From contig NC_090178.1 in NCBI RefSeq assembly GCF_024679245.1, forward strand, positions 18,044,213 to 18,108,212: a DNA stretch of 64,000 nucleotides, read 5' to 3'. The notes under the pieces are model-generated. The model was not told the origin of the DNA. It worked only from the letters and a program-made list of their open reading frames with translations, and did no database searches. Shown in pieces: positions 38,375-51,083 of this stretch (its first letter is position 1; each line of letters opens with the position of its first letter). The DNA is from Pseudorasbora parva. Its lineage: Eukaryota; Chordata; Actinopteri; Cypriniformes; Gobionidae. Position numbers and translations under genes: made by a program.

Positions 38375-40750
38375 GTGAGAAAACAACTAAGAGTTGACTA
38401 CCTAAAGCATCCTCTAATAACAATTGAATTTTTGAAAAAACACTCTCCAGTTCACATTACATCAGGGCTAGAACCTGCTAAGTTACGTTGGGAAGCCAGG
38501 GTACGGCCATGGGACGCTACAGTAGAACAGATGCGTTCTGGCTTGATAAAATGGTCCATATGGAGAGGAAGCAAATTCTGAGGGGCTCAAAATGCCCCTC
38601 AGAATGAGCTACCACCTCTATTGCATTACAGTGTACTCAAACTATATCAACTCTCTCCCACATATTCTGCTAGTGTGAAAACACCCTACTGGCCTCACTA
38701 AATAATCTTTCAATAACAATTGAGTTCTTTCCAAAAAAGTCTCACTTCAATGTAACTGTAATACAGGCCTGTGAGTAAACAACTAAGAGTTGACTTCCTA
38801 AAGCATCCTCTAATAACAATTGATTTTTTTAAAAAACACTCTCCAGTTCACATTATATCAGGGCTAGAACCCGCTAAGTTTCGTTGGGAAGTCAGGGTTT
38901 GGCCATGGGACGCTACACTAGAACAGATGCGTTCTGGCTTGATAAAATGGTCCATATAGAGAGGAAGCAAATTCTGAGGGGCTCAAAATGCCCCTCAGAA
39001 TGAGCTACCACCTGTATTGCATTACAGTGTACTCAAACTATATCAACTCTCTCCCACATATTCTGCTAGTGTGAACACACCCTACTGGCCTCAATAAATA
39101 ATCTTTCAATAACAATTGAGTTGTTTCCAAAAAAGTCTCACTTCAATGTAACTGTAATACAGGCCTGTGAGTAAACAACTAAGAGATGACTACCTAAAGC
39201 ATCCTCTGATAACAATTGATTTTTTGAAAAAACACTCTCCAGTTCACATTACATCAGGGCTAGAACCGGCTAAGTTTCGTTGGGAAGTCAGGGTTTGGCC
39301 ATGGGACGCTACAGTAGAACAGATTCGTTCTGGCTTGATAAAATGGTCCATATGGAGAGGAAGCAAATTCTGAGGGGCTCAAAATGCCCCTCAGAATGAG
39401 CTACCACCTCTATTGCATTACAGTGTACTCAAACTATAGCAACTCTCTCCCTCATATTCTGCTAGTGTGAAAACACCCTACTGGCCTCACTAAATAATCT
39501 TTCAATAACAATTGAGTTGTTTCCAAAAAAGTCTCACTTTCATGTAACTGCAATACAGGCCTGTGAGAAAACAACTAAGAGTTGACTACCTAAAGCATCC
39601 TCTAATAACAATTGAATTTTTGAAAAAACACTCTCCAGTTCACATTACATCAGGGCTAGAACCTGCTAAGTTACGTTGGGAAGCCAGGGTACGGCCATGG
39701 GACGCTACAGTAGAACAGATGCATTCTGGCTTGATAAAATGGTCCATATGGAGAGGAAGCAAATTCTGAGGGGCTCAAAATGCCCCTCAGAATGAGCTAC
39801 CACCTCTATTGCATTACAGTGTACTCAAACTATATCAACTCTCTCCCACATATTCTGCTAGTGTGAAAACACCCTACTGGCCTCACTAAATAATCTTTCA
39901 ATAACAATTGAGTTCTTTCCAAAAAAGTCTCACTTCAATGTAACTGTAATACAGGCCTGTGAGTAAACAACTAAGAGTTGACTTCCTAAAGCATCCTCTA
40001 ATAACAATTGATTTTTTGAAAAAACACTCTCCAGTTCACATTATATCAGGGCTAGAACCCGCTAAGTTTCGTTGGGAAGTCAGGGTTTGGCCATGGGACG
40101 CTACACTAGAACAGATGCGTTCTGGCTTGATAAAATGGTCCATATAGAGAGGAAGCAAATTCTGAGGGGCTCAAAATGCCCCTCAGAATGAGCTACCACC
40201 TGTATTGCATTACAGTGTACTCAAACTATATCAACTCTCTCCCACATATTCTGCTAGTGTGAACACACCCTACTGGCCTCAATAAATAATCTTTCAATAA
40301 CAATTGAGTTGTTTCCAAAAAAGTCTCACTTCAATGTAACTGTAATACAGGCCTGTGAGTAAACAACTAAGAGATGACTACCTAAAGCATCCTCTGATAA
40401 CAATTGATTTTTTGAAAAAACACTCTCCAGTTCACATTACATCAGGGCTAGAACCCGCTAAGTTTCGTTGGGAAGTCAGGGTTTGGCCATGGGACGCTAC
40501 AGTAGAACAGATTCGTTCTAGCTTGATAAAATGGTCCATATGGAGAGGAAGCAAATTCTGAGGGGCTCAAAATGCCCCTCAGAATGAGCTACCACCTCTA
40601 TTGCATTACAGTGTACTCAAACTATAGCAACTCTCTCCCTCATATTCTGCTAGTGTGAAAACACCCTACTGGCCTCACTAAATAATCTTTCAATAACAAT
40701 TGAGTTGTTTCCAAAAAAGTCTCACTTTCATGTAACTGCAATACAGGCCT
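38375..40750. repeat. 3-unit repeat, two copies (1188 bp each)
   Basis: Units 38375, 38771, 39167 are followed by 39563, 39959, 40355 in the same order. Shared marks are GAGTTCTTTCC, GACTTCCTAAAG, CATTATATCAGG and GCTACACTAG in the second unit, and AGAGATGAC, CCTCTGATAAC and CAGATTCG in the third. The copies differ at a few sites, for example TTTTTTTAAAAAA at 38771 against TTTTTTGAAAAAA at 39959. The corresponding region at 52276-54255 has five units before a hybrid. Confidence 0.93.
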
Positions 40751-40810
40751 GTGAGAAAACAACTAAGAGTTGACTACCTAAAGCATCCTCTAATAACAAT
40801 TGAGTTTTTG

Positions 40811-40827
40811 AAAAAAAAAAAAAAAAA
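40811..40827. repeat. Expanded poly-A tract (17 A)
   Basis: Most units have six A's here. This unit has 17, in the GAGTTTTTG...CACTACAG background seen with seven A's at 3119-3125. The expansion adds about 9 bp to the unit. Confidence 0.95.
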
Positions 40828-42799
40828 CACTACAGTTCACATTACATCAGGGCTAGAACCTGCTAAGTTACGTTGGGAAGCCAGGGTACGGCCATGGGAC
40901 GCTACAGTAGAACAGATGCATTCTGGCTTGATAAAATGGTCCATATGGAGAGGAAGCAAATTCTGAGGGGCTCAAAATGCCCCTCAGAATGAGCTACCAC
41001 CTGTATTGCATTACAGTGTACTCAAACTATATCAACTCTCTCCCACATATTCTGCTAGTGTGAACACACCCTACTGGCCTCAATAAATAATCTTTCAATA
41101 ACAATTGAGTTGTTTCCAAAAAAGTCTCACTTTCATGTAACTGCAATACAGGCCTGTGAGTAAACAACTAAGAGTTGACTACCTAAAGCATCTTCTAATA
41201 ACAATTAATTTTTTGAAAAAACACTCTCCAGTTCACATTACATCAGGGCTAGAACCCACTAAGTTTCGTTGGGAAGTCAGGGTTTGGCCAAGGGACGCTA
41301 CAGTAGAACAGATGTTTTCTGGCTTAATAAAATGGTCCATATGGAGAGGAAGCAAATTCTGAGGGGCTCAAAATGCCCCTCAGAATGAGCTACCACCTCT
41401 ATTGCATTACATTGTACTCAAACTATAGCAACTCTCTCCCACAAATTCTGATAGTGTGAACACACCCTACTGGCCTCACTAAATAATCTTTCAATAACAA
41501 TTGAGTTGTTCCCAAAAAAGTCTCACTTTCATGTAACTGCAATACAGGTCTGTGAGAAAACAACTAAGAGTTGACTACCTAAAGCATCCTCTAATAACAA
41601 TTGAATTTTTGAAAAAACACTCTCCAGTTTACAAAGCATCAGGGCTAGAACCTGCTAAGTTACGTTGGGAAGCCAGGGTACGGCCATGGGACGCTACAGT
41701 AGAACAGATGCATTCTGGCTTGATAAAATGGTCCATATGGAGAGGAAGCAAATTCTGAGGGGCTCAAAATGCCCCTCAGAATGAGCTACCACCTGTATTG
41801 CATTACAGTGTACTCAAACTATATCAACTCTCTCCCACATATTCTGCTAGTGTGAAAACACCCTACTGGCCTCACTAAATAATCTTTCAATAACAATTGA
41901 GTTGTTTCCAAAAAAGTCTCACTTTCATGTAACTGCAATACAGGCCTGTGAGAAAACAACTAAGAGTTGACTACCTAAAGCATCCTCTAATAACAATTGA
42001 ATTTTTGAAAAAACACTCTCCAGTTCACATTACATCAGGGCTAGAACCTGTTAAGTTACGTTGGGAAGCCAGGGTACGGCCATGGGACGCTACAGTAGAA
42101 CACATGTTTTTTGGCTTGATAAAATGGTCCATATGGAGAGGAAGCATATTCTGAGGGGCTCAAAATGCCCCTCAGAATGAGCCACCACCTGTATTGCATT
42201 ACAGTATACTCAAACTATATCAACTCTCTCCCACATATTCTGCTAGTGTGAAAACACCCTACTGGCCTCACTAAATAATCTTTCAATAACAATTGAGTTG
42301 TTTCCAAAAAAGTCTCACTTCAATGTAACTGTAATACAGGCCTGTGAGTAAACAACTAAGAGTTGACTACCTAAAGCATCCTCTAATAACAATTGATTTT
42401 TTGAAAAAACACTCTCCAGTTCACATTACATCAGGGCTAGAACCCGCAAAGTTTCGTTGGGAAGTCAGGGTTTGGCCAAGGGACGCTACAGTAGAACAGA
42501 TGTTTTCTGGTTTAATAAAATGGTCCATATGGAGAGGAAGCAAATTCTGAGGGGCTCAAAATGCCCCTCAGAATGAGCTAACACCTCTATTGCATTACAT
42601 TGTACTCAAACTATAGCAACTCTCTCCCACATATTCTGCTAGTGTGAAAACACCCTACTGGCCTCACTAAATAATCTTTCAATAACAATTGAGTTGTTTC
42701 CAAAAAAGTCTCACTTTCATGTAACTGCAATACAGGCCTGTGAGAAAACAACTAAGAGTTGACTACCTAAAGCATCCTCTAATAACAATTGAGTTTTTG

Positions 42800-42815
42800 A
42801 AAAAAAAAAAAAAAA
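42800..42815. repeat. Expanded poly-A tract (16 A)
   Basis: Same background (GAGTTTTTG before, CACTACAG after) as 40811-40827, five units downstream. The shared flanks show the two expanded units descend from one lineage. Confidence 0.95.
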
Positions 42816-45800
42816 CACTACAGTTCACATTACATCAGGGCTAGAACCTGCTAAGTTTTGTTGGGAAGCCAGGGTGCGGCCATGGGACGCTACAGTAGAA
42901 CAGATGCGTTCTGGCTTGATAAAATGGTCCATATAGAGAGGAAGCAAATTCTGAGGGGCTCAAAATGCCCCTCAGAATGAGCTACCACCTCTATTGCATT
43001 ACAGTGTACTCAAACTATAGCAACGCTCTCCCACATATTCTGCTAGTGTGAAAACACCCTACTGGCCTCACTAAATAATCTTTCAATAACAATTGAGTTG
43101 TTTCCAAAAAAGTCTCACTTTCATGTAACTGCAATACAGGCCTGTGAGTAAACAACTAAGAGTTGACTACCTAAAGCATCCTCTAATAACAATTGATTTT
43201 TTGAAAAAACACTCTCCAGTTCACATTATATCAGGGCTAAAACCCGCTAAGTTTCGTTGGGAAGTCAGGGTTTGGCCATGGGACGCTACAGTAGAACAGA
43301 TGCGTTCTGGCTTGATAAAATTGTCCATATAGAGAGGAAGCAAATTCTGAGGGGCTCAAAATGCCCCTCAGAATGAGCTACCACCTCTATTGCATTACAT
43401 TGTACTCAAACTATAGCAACTCTCTCCCACATATTCTGATAGTGTGAACACACCCTACTGGCCTCACTAAATAATCTTTCAATAACAATTGAGTTGTTCC
43501 CAAAAAAGTCTCACTTTCATGTAACTGCAATACAGGTCTGTGAGAAAACAACTAAGAGTTGACTACCTAAAGCATCCTCTAATAAAAATTGATTTTTTGA
43601 AAAAACACTCTCCAGTTCACATTACATCAGGGCTAGAACCCGCTAAGTTTCGTTGGGAAGTCAGGGTTTGGCCATGGGACGCTACAGTAGAACAGATGCG
43701 TTCTGGCTTGATAAAATGGTCCATATGGAGAGGAAGCAAATTCTGAGGGGCTCAAAATGCCCCTCAGAATGAGCTACCACCTCTATTGCATTACAGTGTA
43801 CTCAAACTATAGCAACTCTCTCCCTCATATTCTGCTAGTGTGAAAACACCATACTGGCCTCACTAAATAATCTTTCAATAACAATTGAGTTGTTTCCAAA
43901 TAAGTCTCACTTTCATGTAACTGCAATACAGGCCTGTGAGTAAACAACTAAGAGTTGACTACCTAAAGCATGCTCTAACAACAATTGAAATTTTGAAAAA
44001 ACATTCTCCAGTTCACATTACATCAGAGCTAGAACCCGCTAAGTTTCGTTGGGAAGTCAGGGTTTGGCCAAGTGACGCTACAGTAGAACAGATGTTTTCT
44101 GGATTAATAAAATGGTCCATATGGAGAGGAAGCAAATTCTGAGGGGCTCAAAATGCCCCTCAGAATGAGCTACTACCTCTATTGCATTACATTGTACTCA
44201 AACTATAGCAACTCTCTCCCACATATTCTGCTAGTGTGAAAACACCCTACTGGCCTCACTAAATAATCTTTCAATAACAATTGATTTGTTTCCAAAAAAG
44301 TCTCACTTTCATGTAACTGCAATACAGGCCTGTGAGAAAACATCTAAGAGTTGACTACCTAAAGCATCCTCTAATAACAATTGAATTTTTGAAAAAACAT
44401 TCTCTCCAGTTCACATTACATCAGGGATAGAACCTGCTATGTTTTGTTGGGAAGACAGGGTATGGCCATGGGACGCTACAGTAGAACAGATGCGTTCTGG
44501 CTTGATAAAATGGTCCATATAGAGAGGAAGCAAATTCTGAGGGGCTCAAAATGCCCCTCAGAATGAGCTACCACCTGTATTGCATTACAGTGTACTCAAA
44601 CTATATCAACTCTCTCCCACATATTCTGCTAGTGTGAAAACACCCTACTGGCCTCACTAAATAATCTTTCAATAACAATTGAGTTGTTTCCAAAAAAGTC
44701 TCACTTTCATGTAACTGCAATACAGGCCTGTGAGTAAACAACTAAGAGTTGACTACCTAAAGCATGTTCTAATAACAGTTAATTCTGTGAAAAAACACTC
44801 TCCAGTTCACATTACATCAGGGCTAGAACCCGCTAAGTTTCGTTGGGAAGTCAGAGCTTGGCCATGGGACGCTACAGTAGAACAGATGCGTTCTGGCTTG
44901 ATAAAATGTTCCATATGGAGAGGAAGCAAATTCTGAGGGGCTCAAAATGCCCCTCAGAATGAGCTACCACCTCTATTGCATTACAGTGTACTCAAACTAT
45001 AGCAACTCTCTCCCACATATTCTGCTAGTGTGAAAACACCCTACTGGCCTCACTAAATAATCTTTCAATAACAATTGAGTTGTTTCCAAAAAAGTCTCAC
45101 TTTCATGTAACTGCAATACAGGCCTGTGAGTAAACAACTAAGAGTTGACTACCTAAAGCATCCTCTAATAACAATTGAATTTTTGAAAAATCATTCTCTC
45201 CAGTTCACATTACATCAGGGCTAGAACCCGCTAAGTTTCGTTGGGAAGTCAGAGTTTAGCCAAGGGACGCTACAGTAGAACAGATGCGTTCTGGCTTGAT
45301 AAAATGGTCCATATGGAGAGGAAGCAAATTCTGAGGGGCTCAAAATGCCCCTCAGAATGAGCTACCACCTCTATTGCATTACAGTGTACTCAAACTATAG
45401 CAACTCTCTCCCTCATATTCTGCTAGTGTGAAAACACCATACTGGCCTCACTAAATAATCTTTCAATAACAATTGAGTTGTTTCCAAATAAGTCTCACTT
45501 TCATGTAACTGCAATACAGGCCTGTGAGTAAACAACTAAGAGTTGACTACCTAAAGCATGCTCTAATAACAATTGAAATTTTGAAAAAACATTCTCTCCA
45601 GTTCACATTACATCAGAGCTAGAACCCGCTAAGTTTCGTTGGGAAGTCAGGGTTTGGCCAAGTGACGCTACAGTAGAACAGATGTTTTCTGGATTAATAA
45701 AATGGTCCATATGGAGAGGAAGCAAATTCTGAGGGGCTCAAAATGCCCCTCAGAATGAGCTACCACCTCTATTGCATTACAGTGTACTCAAACTATAGCA

Positions 45801-48800
45801 ACTCTCTCCCTCATATTCTGCTAGTGTGAAAACACCATACTGGCCTCACTAAATAATCTTTCAATAACAATTGAGTTGTTTCCAAATAAGTCTCACTTTC
45901 ATGTAACTGCAATACAGGCCTGTGAGTAAACAACTAAGAGTTGACTACCTAAAGCATGCTCTAACAACAATTGAAATTTTGAAAAAACATTCTCTCCAGT
46001 TCACATTACATCAGAGCTAGAACCCGCTAAGTTTCGTTGGGAAGTCAGGGTTTGGCCAAGTGACGCTACAGTAGAACAGATGTTTTCTGGATTAATAAAA
46101 TGGTCCATATGGAGAGGAAGCAAATTCTGAGGGGCTCAAAATGCCCCTCAGAATGAGCTACTACCTCTATTGCATTACATTGTACTCAAACTATAGCAAC
46201 TCTCTCCCACATATTCTGCTAGTGTGAAAACACCCTACTGGCCTCACTAAATAATCTTTCAATAACAATTGATTTGTTTCCAAAAAAGTCTCACTTTCAT
46301 GTAACTGCAATACAGGCCTGTGAGAAAACATCTAAGAGTTGACTACCTAAAGCATCCTCTAATAACAATTGAATTTTTGAAAAAACATTCTCTCCAGTTC
46401 ACATTACATCAGGGATAGAACCTGCTATGTTTTGTTGGGAAGACAGGGTATGGCCATGGGACGCTACAGTAGAACAGATGCGTTCTGGCTTGATAAAATG
46501 GTCCATATAGAGAGGAAGCAAATTCTGAGGGGCTCAAAATGCCCCTCAGAATGAGCTACCACCTGTATTGCATTACAGTGTACTCAAACTATATCAACTC
46601 TCTCCCACATATTCTGCTAGTGTGAAAACACCCTACTGGCCTCACTAAATAATCTTTCAATAACAATTGAGTTGTTTCCAAAAAAGTCTCACTTTCATGT
46701 AACTGCAATACAGGCCTGTGAGTAAACAACTAAGAGTTGACTACCTAAAGCATGTTCTAATAACAGTTAATTTTGTGAAAAAACACTCTCCAGTTCACAT
46801 TACATCAGGGCTAGAACCCGCTAAGTTTCGTTGGGAAGTCAGAGCTTGGCCATGGGACGCTACAGTAGAACAGATGCGTTCTGGCTTGATAAAATGTTCC
46901 ATATGGAGAGGAAGCAAATTCTGAGGGGCTCAAAATGCCCCTCAGAATGAGCTACCACCTCTATTGCATTACAGTGTACTCAAACTATAGCAACTCTCTC
47001 CCACATATTCTGCTAGTGTGAAAACACCCTACTGGCCTCACTAAATAATCTTTCAATAACAATTGAGTTGTTTCCAAAAAAAGTCTCACTTTCATGTAAC
47101 TGCAATACAGGCCTGTGAGTAAACAACTAAGAGTTGACTACCTAAAGCATCCTCTAATAACAATTGAATTTTTGAAAAATCATTCTCTCCAGTTCACATT
47201 ACATCAGGGCTAGAACCCGCTAAGTTTCGTTGGGAAGTCAGAGTTTAGCCAAGGGACGCTACAGTAGAACAGATGCGTTCTGGCTTGATAAAATGGTCCA
47301 TATGGAGAGGAAGCAAATTCTGAGGGGCTCAAAATGCCCCTCAGAATGAGCTACCACCTCTATTGCATTACAGTGTACTCAAACTATAGCAACTCTCTCC
47401 CTCATATTCTGCTAGTGTGAAAACACCATACTGGCCTCACTAAATAATCTTTCAATAACAATTGAGTTGTTTCCAAATAAGTCTCACTTTCATGTAACTG
47501 CAATACAGGCCTGTGAGTAAACAACTAAGAGTTGACTACCTAAAGCATGCTCTAATAACAATTGAAATTTTGAAAAAACATTCTCTCCAGTTCACATTAC
47601 ATCAGAGCTAGAACCCGCTAAGTTTCGTTGGGAAGTCAGGGTTTGGCCAAGTGACGCTACAGTAGAACAGATGTTTTGTGGATTAATAAAATGGTCCATA
47701 TGGAGAGGAAGCAAATTCTGAGGGGCTCAAAATGCCCCTCAGAATGAGCTACTACCTCTATTGCATTACATTGTACTCAAACTATAGCAACTCTCTCCCA
47801 CATATTCTGCTAGTGTGAAAACACCCTACTGGCCTCACTAAATAATCTTTCAATAACAATTGATTTGTTTCCAAAAAAGTCTCACTTTCATGTAACTGCA
47901 ATACAGGCCTGTGAGAAAACATCTAAGAGTTGACTACCTAAAGCATCCTCTAATAACAATTGAATTTTTGAAAAAACATTCTCTCCAGTTCACATTACAT
48001 CAGGGATAGAACCTGCTATGTTTTGTTGGGAAGACAGGGTATGGCCATGGGACGCTACAGTAGAACAGATGCGTTCTGGCTTGATAAAATGGTCCATATA
48101 GAGAGGAAGCAAATTCTGAGGGGCTCAAAATGCCCCTCAGAATGAGCTACCACCTGTATTGCATTACAGTGTACTCAAACTATATCAACTCTCTCCCACA
48201 TATTCTGCTAGTGTGAAAACACCCTACTGGCCTCACTAAATAATCTTTCAATAACAATTGAGTTGTTTCCAAAAAAGTCTCACTTTCATGTAACTGCAAT
48301 ACAGGCCTGTGAGTAAACAACTAAGAGTTGACTACCTAAAGCATGTTCTAATAACAGTTAATTTTGTGAAAAAACACTCTCCAGTTCACATTACATCAGG
48401 GCTAGAACCCGCTAAGTTTCGTTGGGAAGTCAGAGCTTGGCCATGGGACGCTACAGTAGAACAGATGCGTTCTGGCTTGATAAAATGTTCCATATGGAGA
48501 GGAAGCAAATTCTGAGGGGCTCAAAATGCCCCTCAGAATGAGCTACCACCTCTATTGCATTACAGTGTACTCAAACTATAGCAACTCTCTCCCACATATT
48601 CTGCTAGTGTGAAAACACCCTACTGGCCTCACTAAATAATCTTTCAATAACAATTGAGTTGTTTCCAAAAAAGTCTCACTTTCATGTAACTGCAATACAG
48701 GCCTGTGAGTAAACAACTAAGAGTTGACTACCTAAAGCATCCTCTAATAACAATTGAATTTTTGAAAAATCATTCTCTCCAGTTCACATTACATCAGGGC

Positions 48801-50690
48801 TAGAACCCGCTAAGTTTCGTTGGGAAGTCAGAGTTTAGCCAAGGGACGCTACAGTAGAACAGATGTTTTCTGGCTTAATAAAATGGTCCATATGGAGAGG
48901 AAGCAAATTCTGAGGGGCTCAAAATGCCCCTCAGAATGAGCTACCACCTGTATTACTTTACAGTGTACTCAAACTATAGCAACTCTCTCTCCCACATATT
49001 CTGATAGTGTGAAAACACCCTACTGGCCTCACTAAATAATCTTTCAATAACAATTGAGTTGTTTCCAAAAAAGTCTCACTTTCGTGTAACTGCAATACAG
49101 GCCTGTGAGTAAACAACTAAGAGTTGACTACCTAAAGCATCCTCTAATAACAATTGAATTTTTGAAAAAACACTCTCCAGTTCACATTACATCAGGGCTA
49201 GAACCTGCTAAGTTACATTGGGAAGCCAGGGTACGGCCATGGGACGCTACAGTAGAACACATGTTTTCTGGCTTGATAAAATGGTCCATATGGAGAGGAA
49301 GCAAATTCTGAGGGGCTCAAAATGCCCCTCAGAATGAGCTACCACCTGTATTGCATTACAGTGTACTCAAACTATATCAACTCTCTCCCACATATTCTGC
49401 TAGTGTGAAAACACCCTACTGGCCTCACTAAATAATCTTTCAATAACAATTGAGTTGTTTCCAAAAAAGTCTCACTTTCATGTAACTGCAATACAGGCCT
49501 GTGAGTAAACAACTAAAAGTTGACTACCTAAAGCATCCTCTAATAACAATTGATTTTTTGAAAAAACACTCTCCAATTCACATTACATCAGGGCTAGAAC
49601 CCGCTAAGTTTCGTTGGTAAGTCAGGGTTTGGCCAAGGGACGCTACAGTAGAACAGATGCGTTCTGGCTTGATAAAATGGTCCATATAGAGAGGAAGCAA
49701 ATTCTGAGGGGCTCAAAATGCCCCTCAGAATGAGCTACCACCTGTATTGCATTACAGTGTACTCAAACTATAGCAACTCTCTCCCACATATTCTGCTAGT
49801 GTGAAAACACCCTACTGGCCTCACTAAATAATCTTTCAATAACAATTGAGTTGTTTCCAAAAAAGTCTCACTTTCATGTAACTGCAATACAGGCCTGTGA
49901 GTAAACAACTAAGAGTTGACTACCTAAAGCATCCTCTAATAACAATTGAATTTTTGAAAAAACACTCTCCAGTTCACATTACATCAGGGCTAGAACCTGC
50001 TAAGGTACATTGGGAAGCCAGGGTACGGCCATGGGACGCTACAGTAGAACACATGTTTTCTGGCTTAATAAAATGGTCCATATGGAGAGGAAGCAAAGTC
50101 TGAGGGGCTCAAAATGCCCCTCAGAATGAGCTACCACCTCTATTGCATTACATTGTACTCAAACTATAGCAACTCTCTCCCACATATTCTGATAGTGTGA
50201 AAACACCCTACTGGCCTCACTAAATAATCTTTCAAGAACAATTGATTTGTTTCCAAAAAAGTCTCACTTTCATGTAACTGCAATACAGGCCTGTGAGAAA
50301 ACATCTAAGAGTTGACTACCTAAAGCATCCTCTAATAACAATTGAATTTTTGAAAAAACATTCTCTCCAGTTCACATTACATCAGGGATAGAACCTGCTA
50401 TGTTTTGTTGGGAAGACAGGGTATGGCCATGGGACGCTACAGTAGAACAGATGTGTTCTGGCTTGATAAAATGGTCCATATAGAGAGGAAGCAAATTCTG
50501 AGGGGCTCAAAATGCCCCTCAGAATGAGCTACCACCTGTATTGCATTACAGTGTACTCAAACTATATCAACTCTCTCCCACATATTCTGCTAGTGTGAAA
50601 ACACCCTACTGGCCTCACTAAATAATCTTTCAATAACAATTGAGTTGTTTCCAAAAAAGTCTCACTTTCATGTAACTGCAATACAGGCCT

Positions 50691-51083
50691 GTGAGTAAAC
50701 AACTAAGAGTTGACTACCTAAAGCATCCTCTAATAACAATTGAATTTTTGAAAAATCATTCTCTCCAGTTCACATTACATCAGGGCTAGAACCCGCTAAG
50801 TTTTGTTGGGAAGTCAGGGTTTAGCCAAGGAACAGTAGAACAGATGTTTTCGGGCTTAATAAAATGGTCCATATGGAGAGGAAGCAAATTCTGAGGGGCT
50901 CAAAATGCCCCTCAGAATGAGCTACCACCTGTATTGCATTACAGTGTACTCAAACTATATCAACTCTCTCCCACATATTCTGCTAGTGTGAAAACACCCT
51001 ACTGGCCTCACTAAATAATCTTTCAATAACAATTGAGTTGTTTCCAAAAAAGTCTCACTTTCATGTAACTGCAATACAGGCCT
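50691..51083. repeat. Fusion unit with 5-bp loss
   Basis: The 5' half matches unit 34406 (TTTTGTTGGG, TTTAGCC, TTTTCGGGC). The 3' half matches unit 34804 (GTATTGCATTACAG, CTATATCAAC, GCTAGTG). One whole unit was thus removed by an exchange between about 50860 and 50935. Near 50830 the usual GGGACGCTACAG reads GGAACAG, a net 5-bp loss that also removes the CpG there, making this unit 393 bp. Confidence 0.9.

Larger units (their letters stand above)
40751..43539. repeat. Satellite units with expanded A-tracts
   Basis: Unit starts are 40751, 41156, 41552, 41948, 42344, 42740 and 43144. Units 40751 and 42740 carry A-tracts of 17 and 16 bases, which lengthen them to 405 and 404 bp. Unit 41552 has the private TTTACAAAGCATC in place of the usual CATTACATC. 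The 3' flank (GTTGTTCCC, AGGTCTGTGAG) at about 43490-43540 recurs at 57045, marking the end of the 16.3-kb duplicated segment. Confidence 0.92.
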
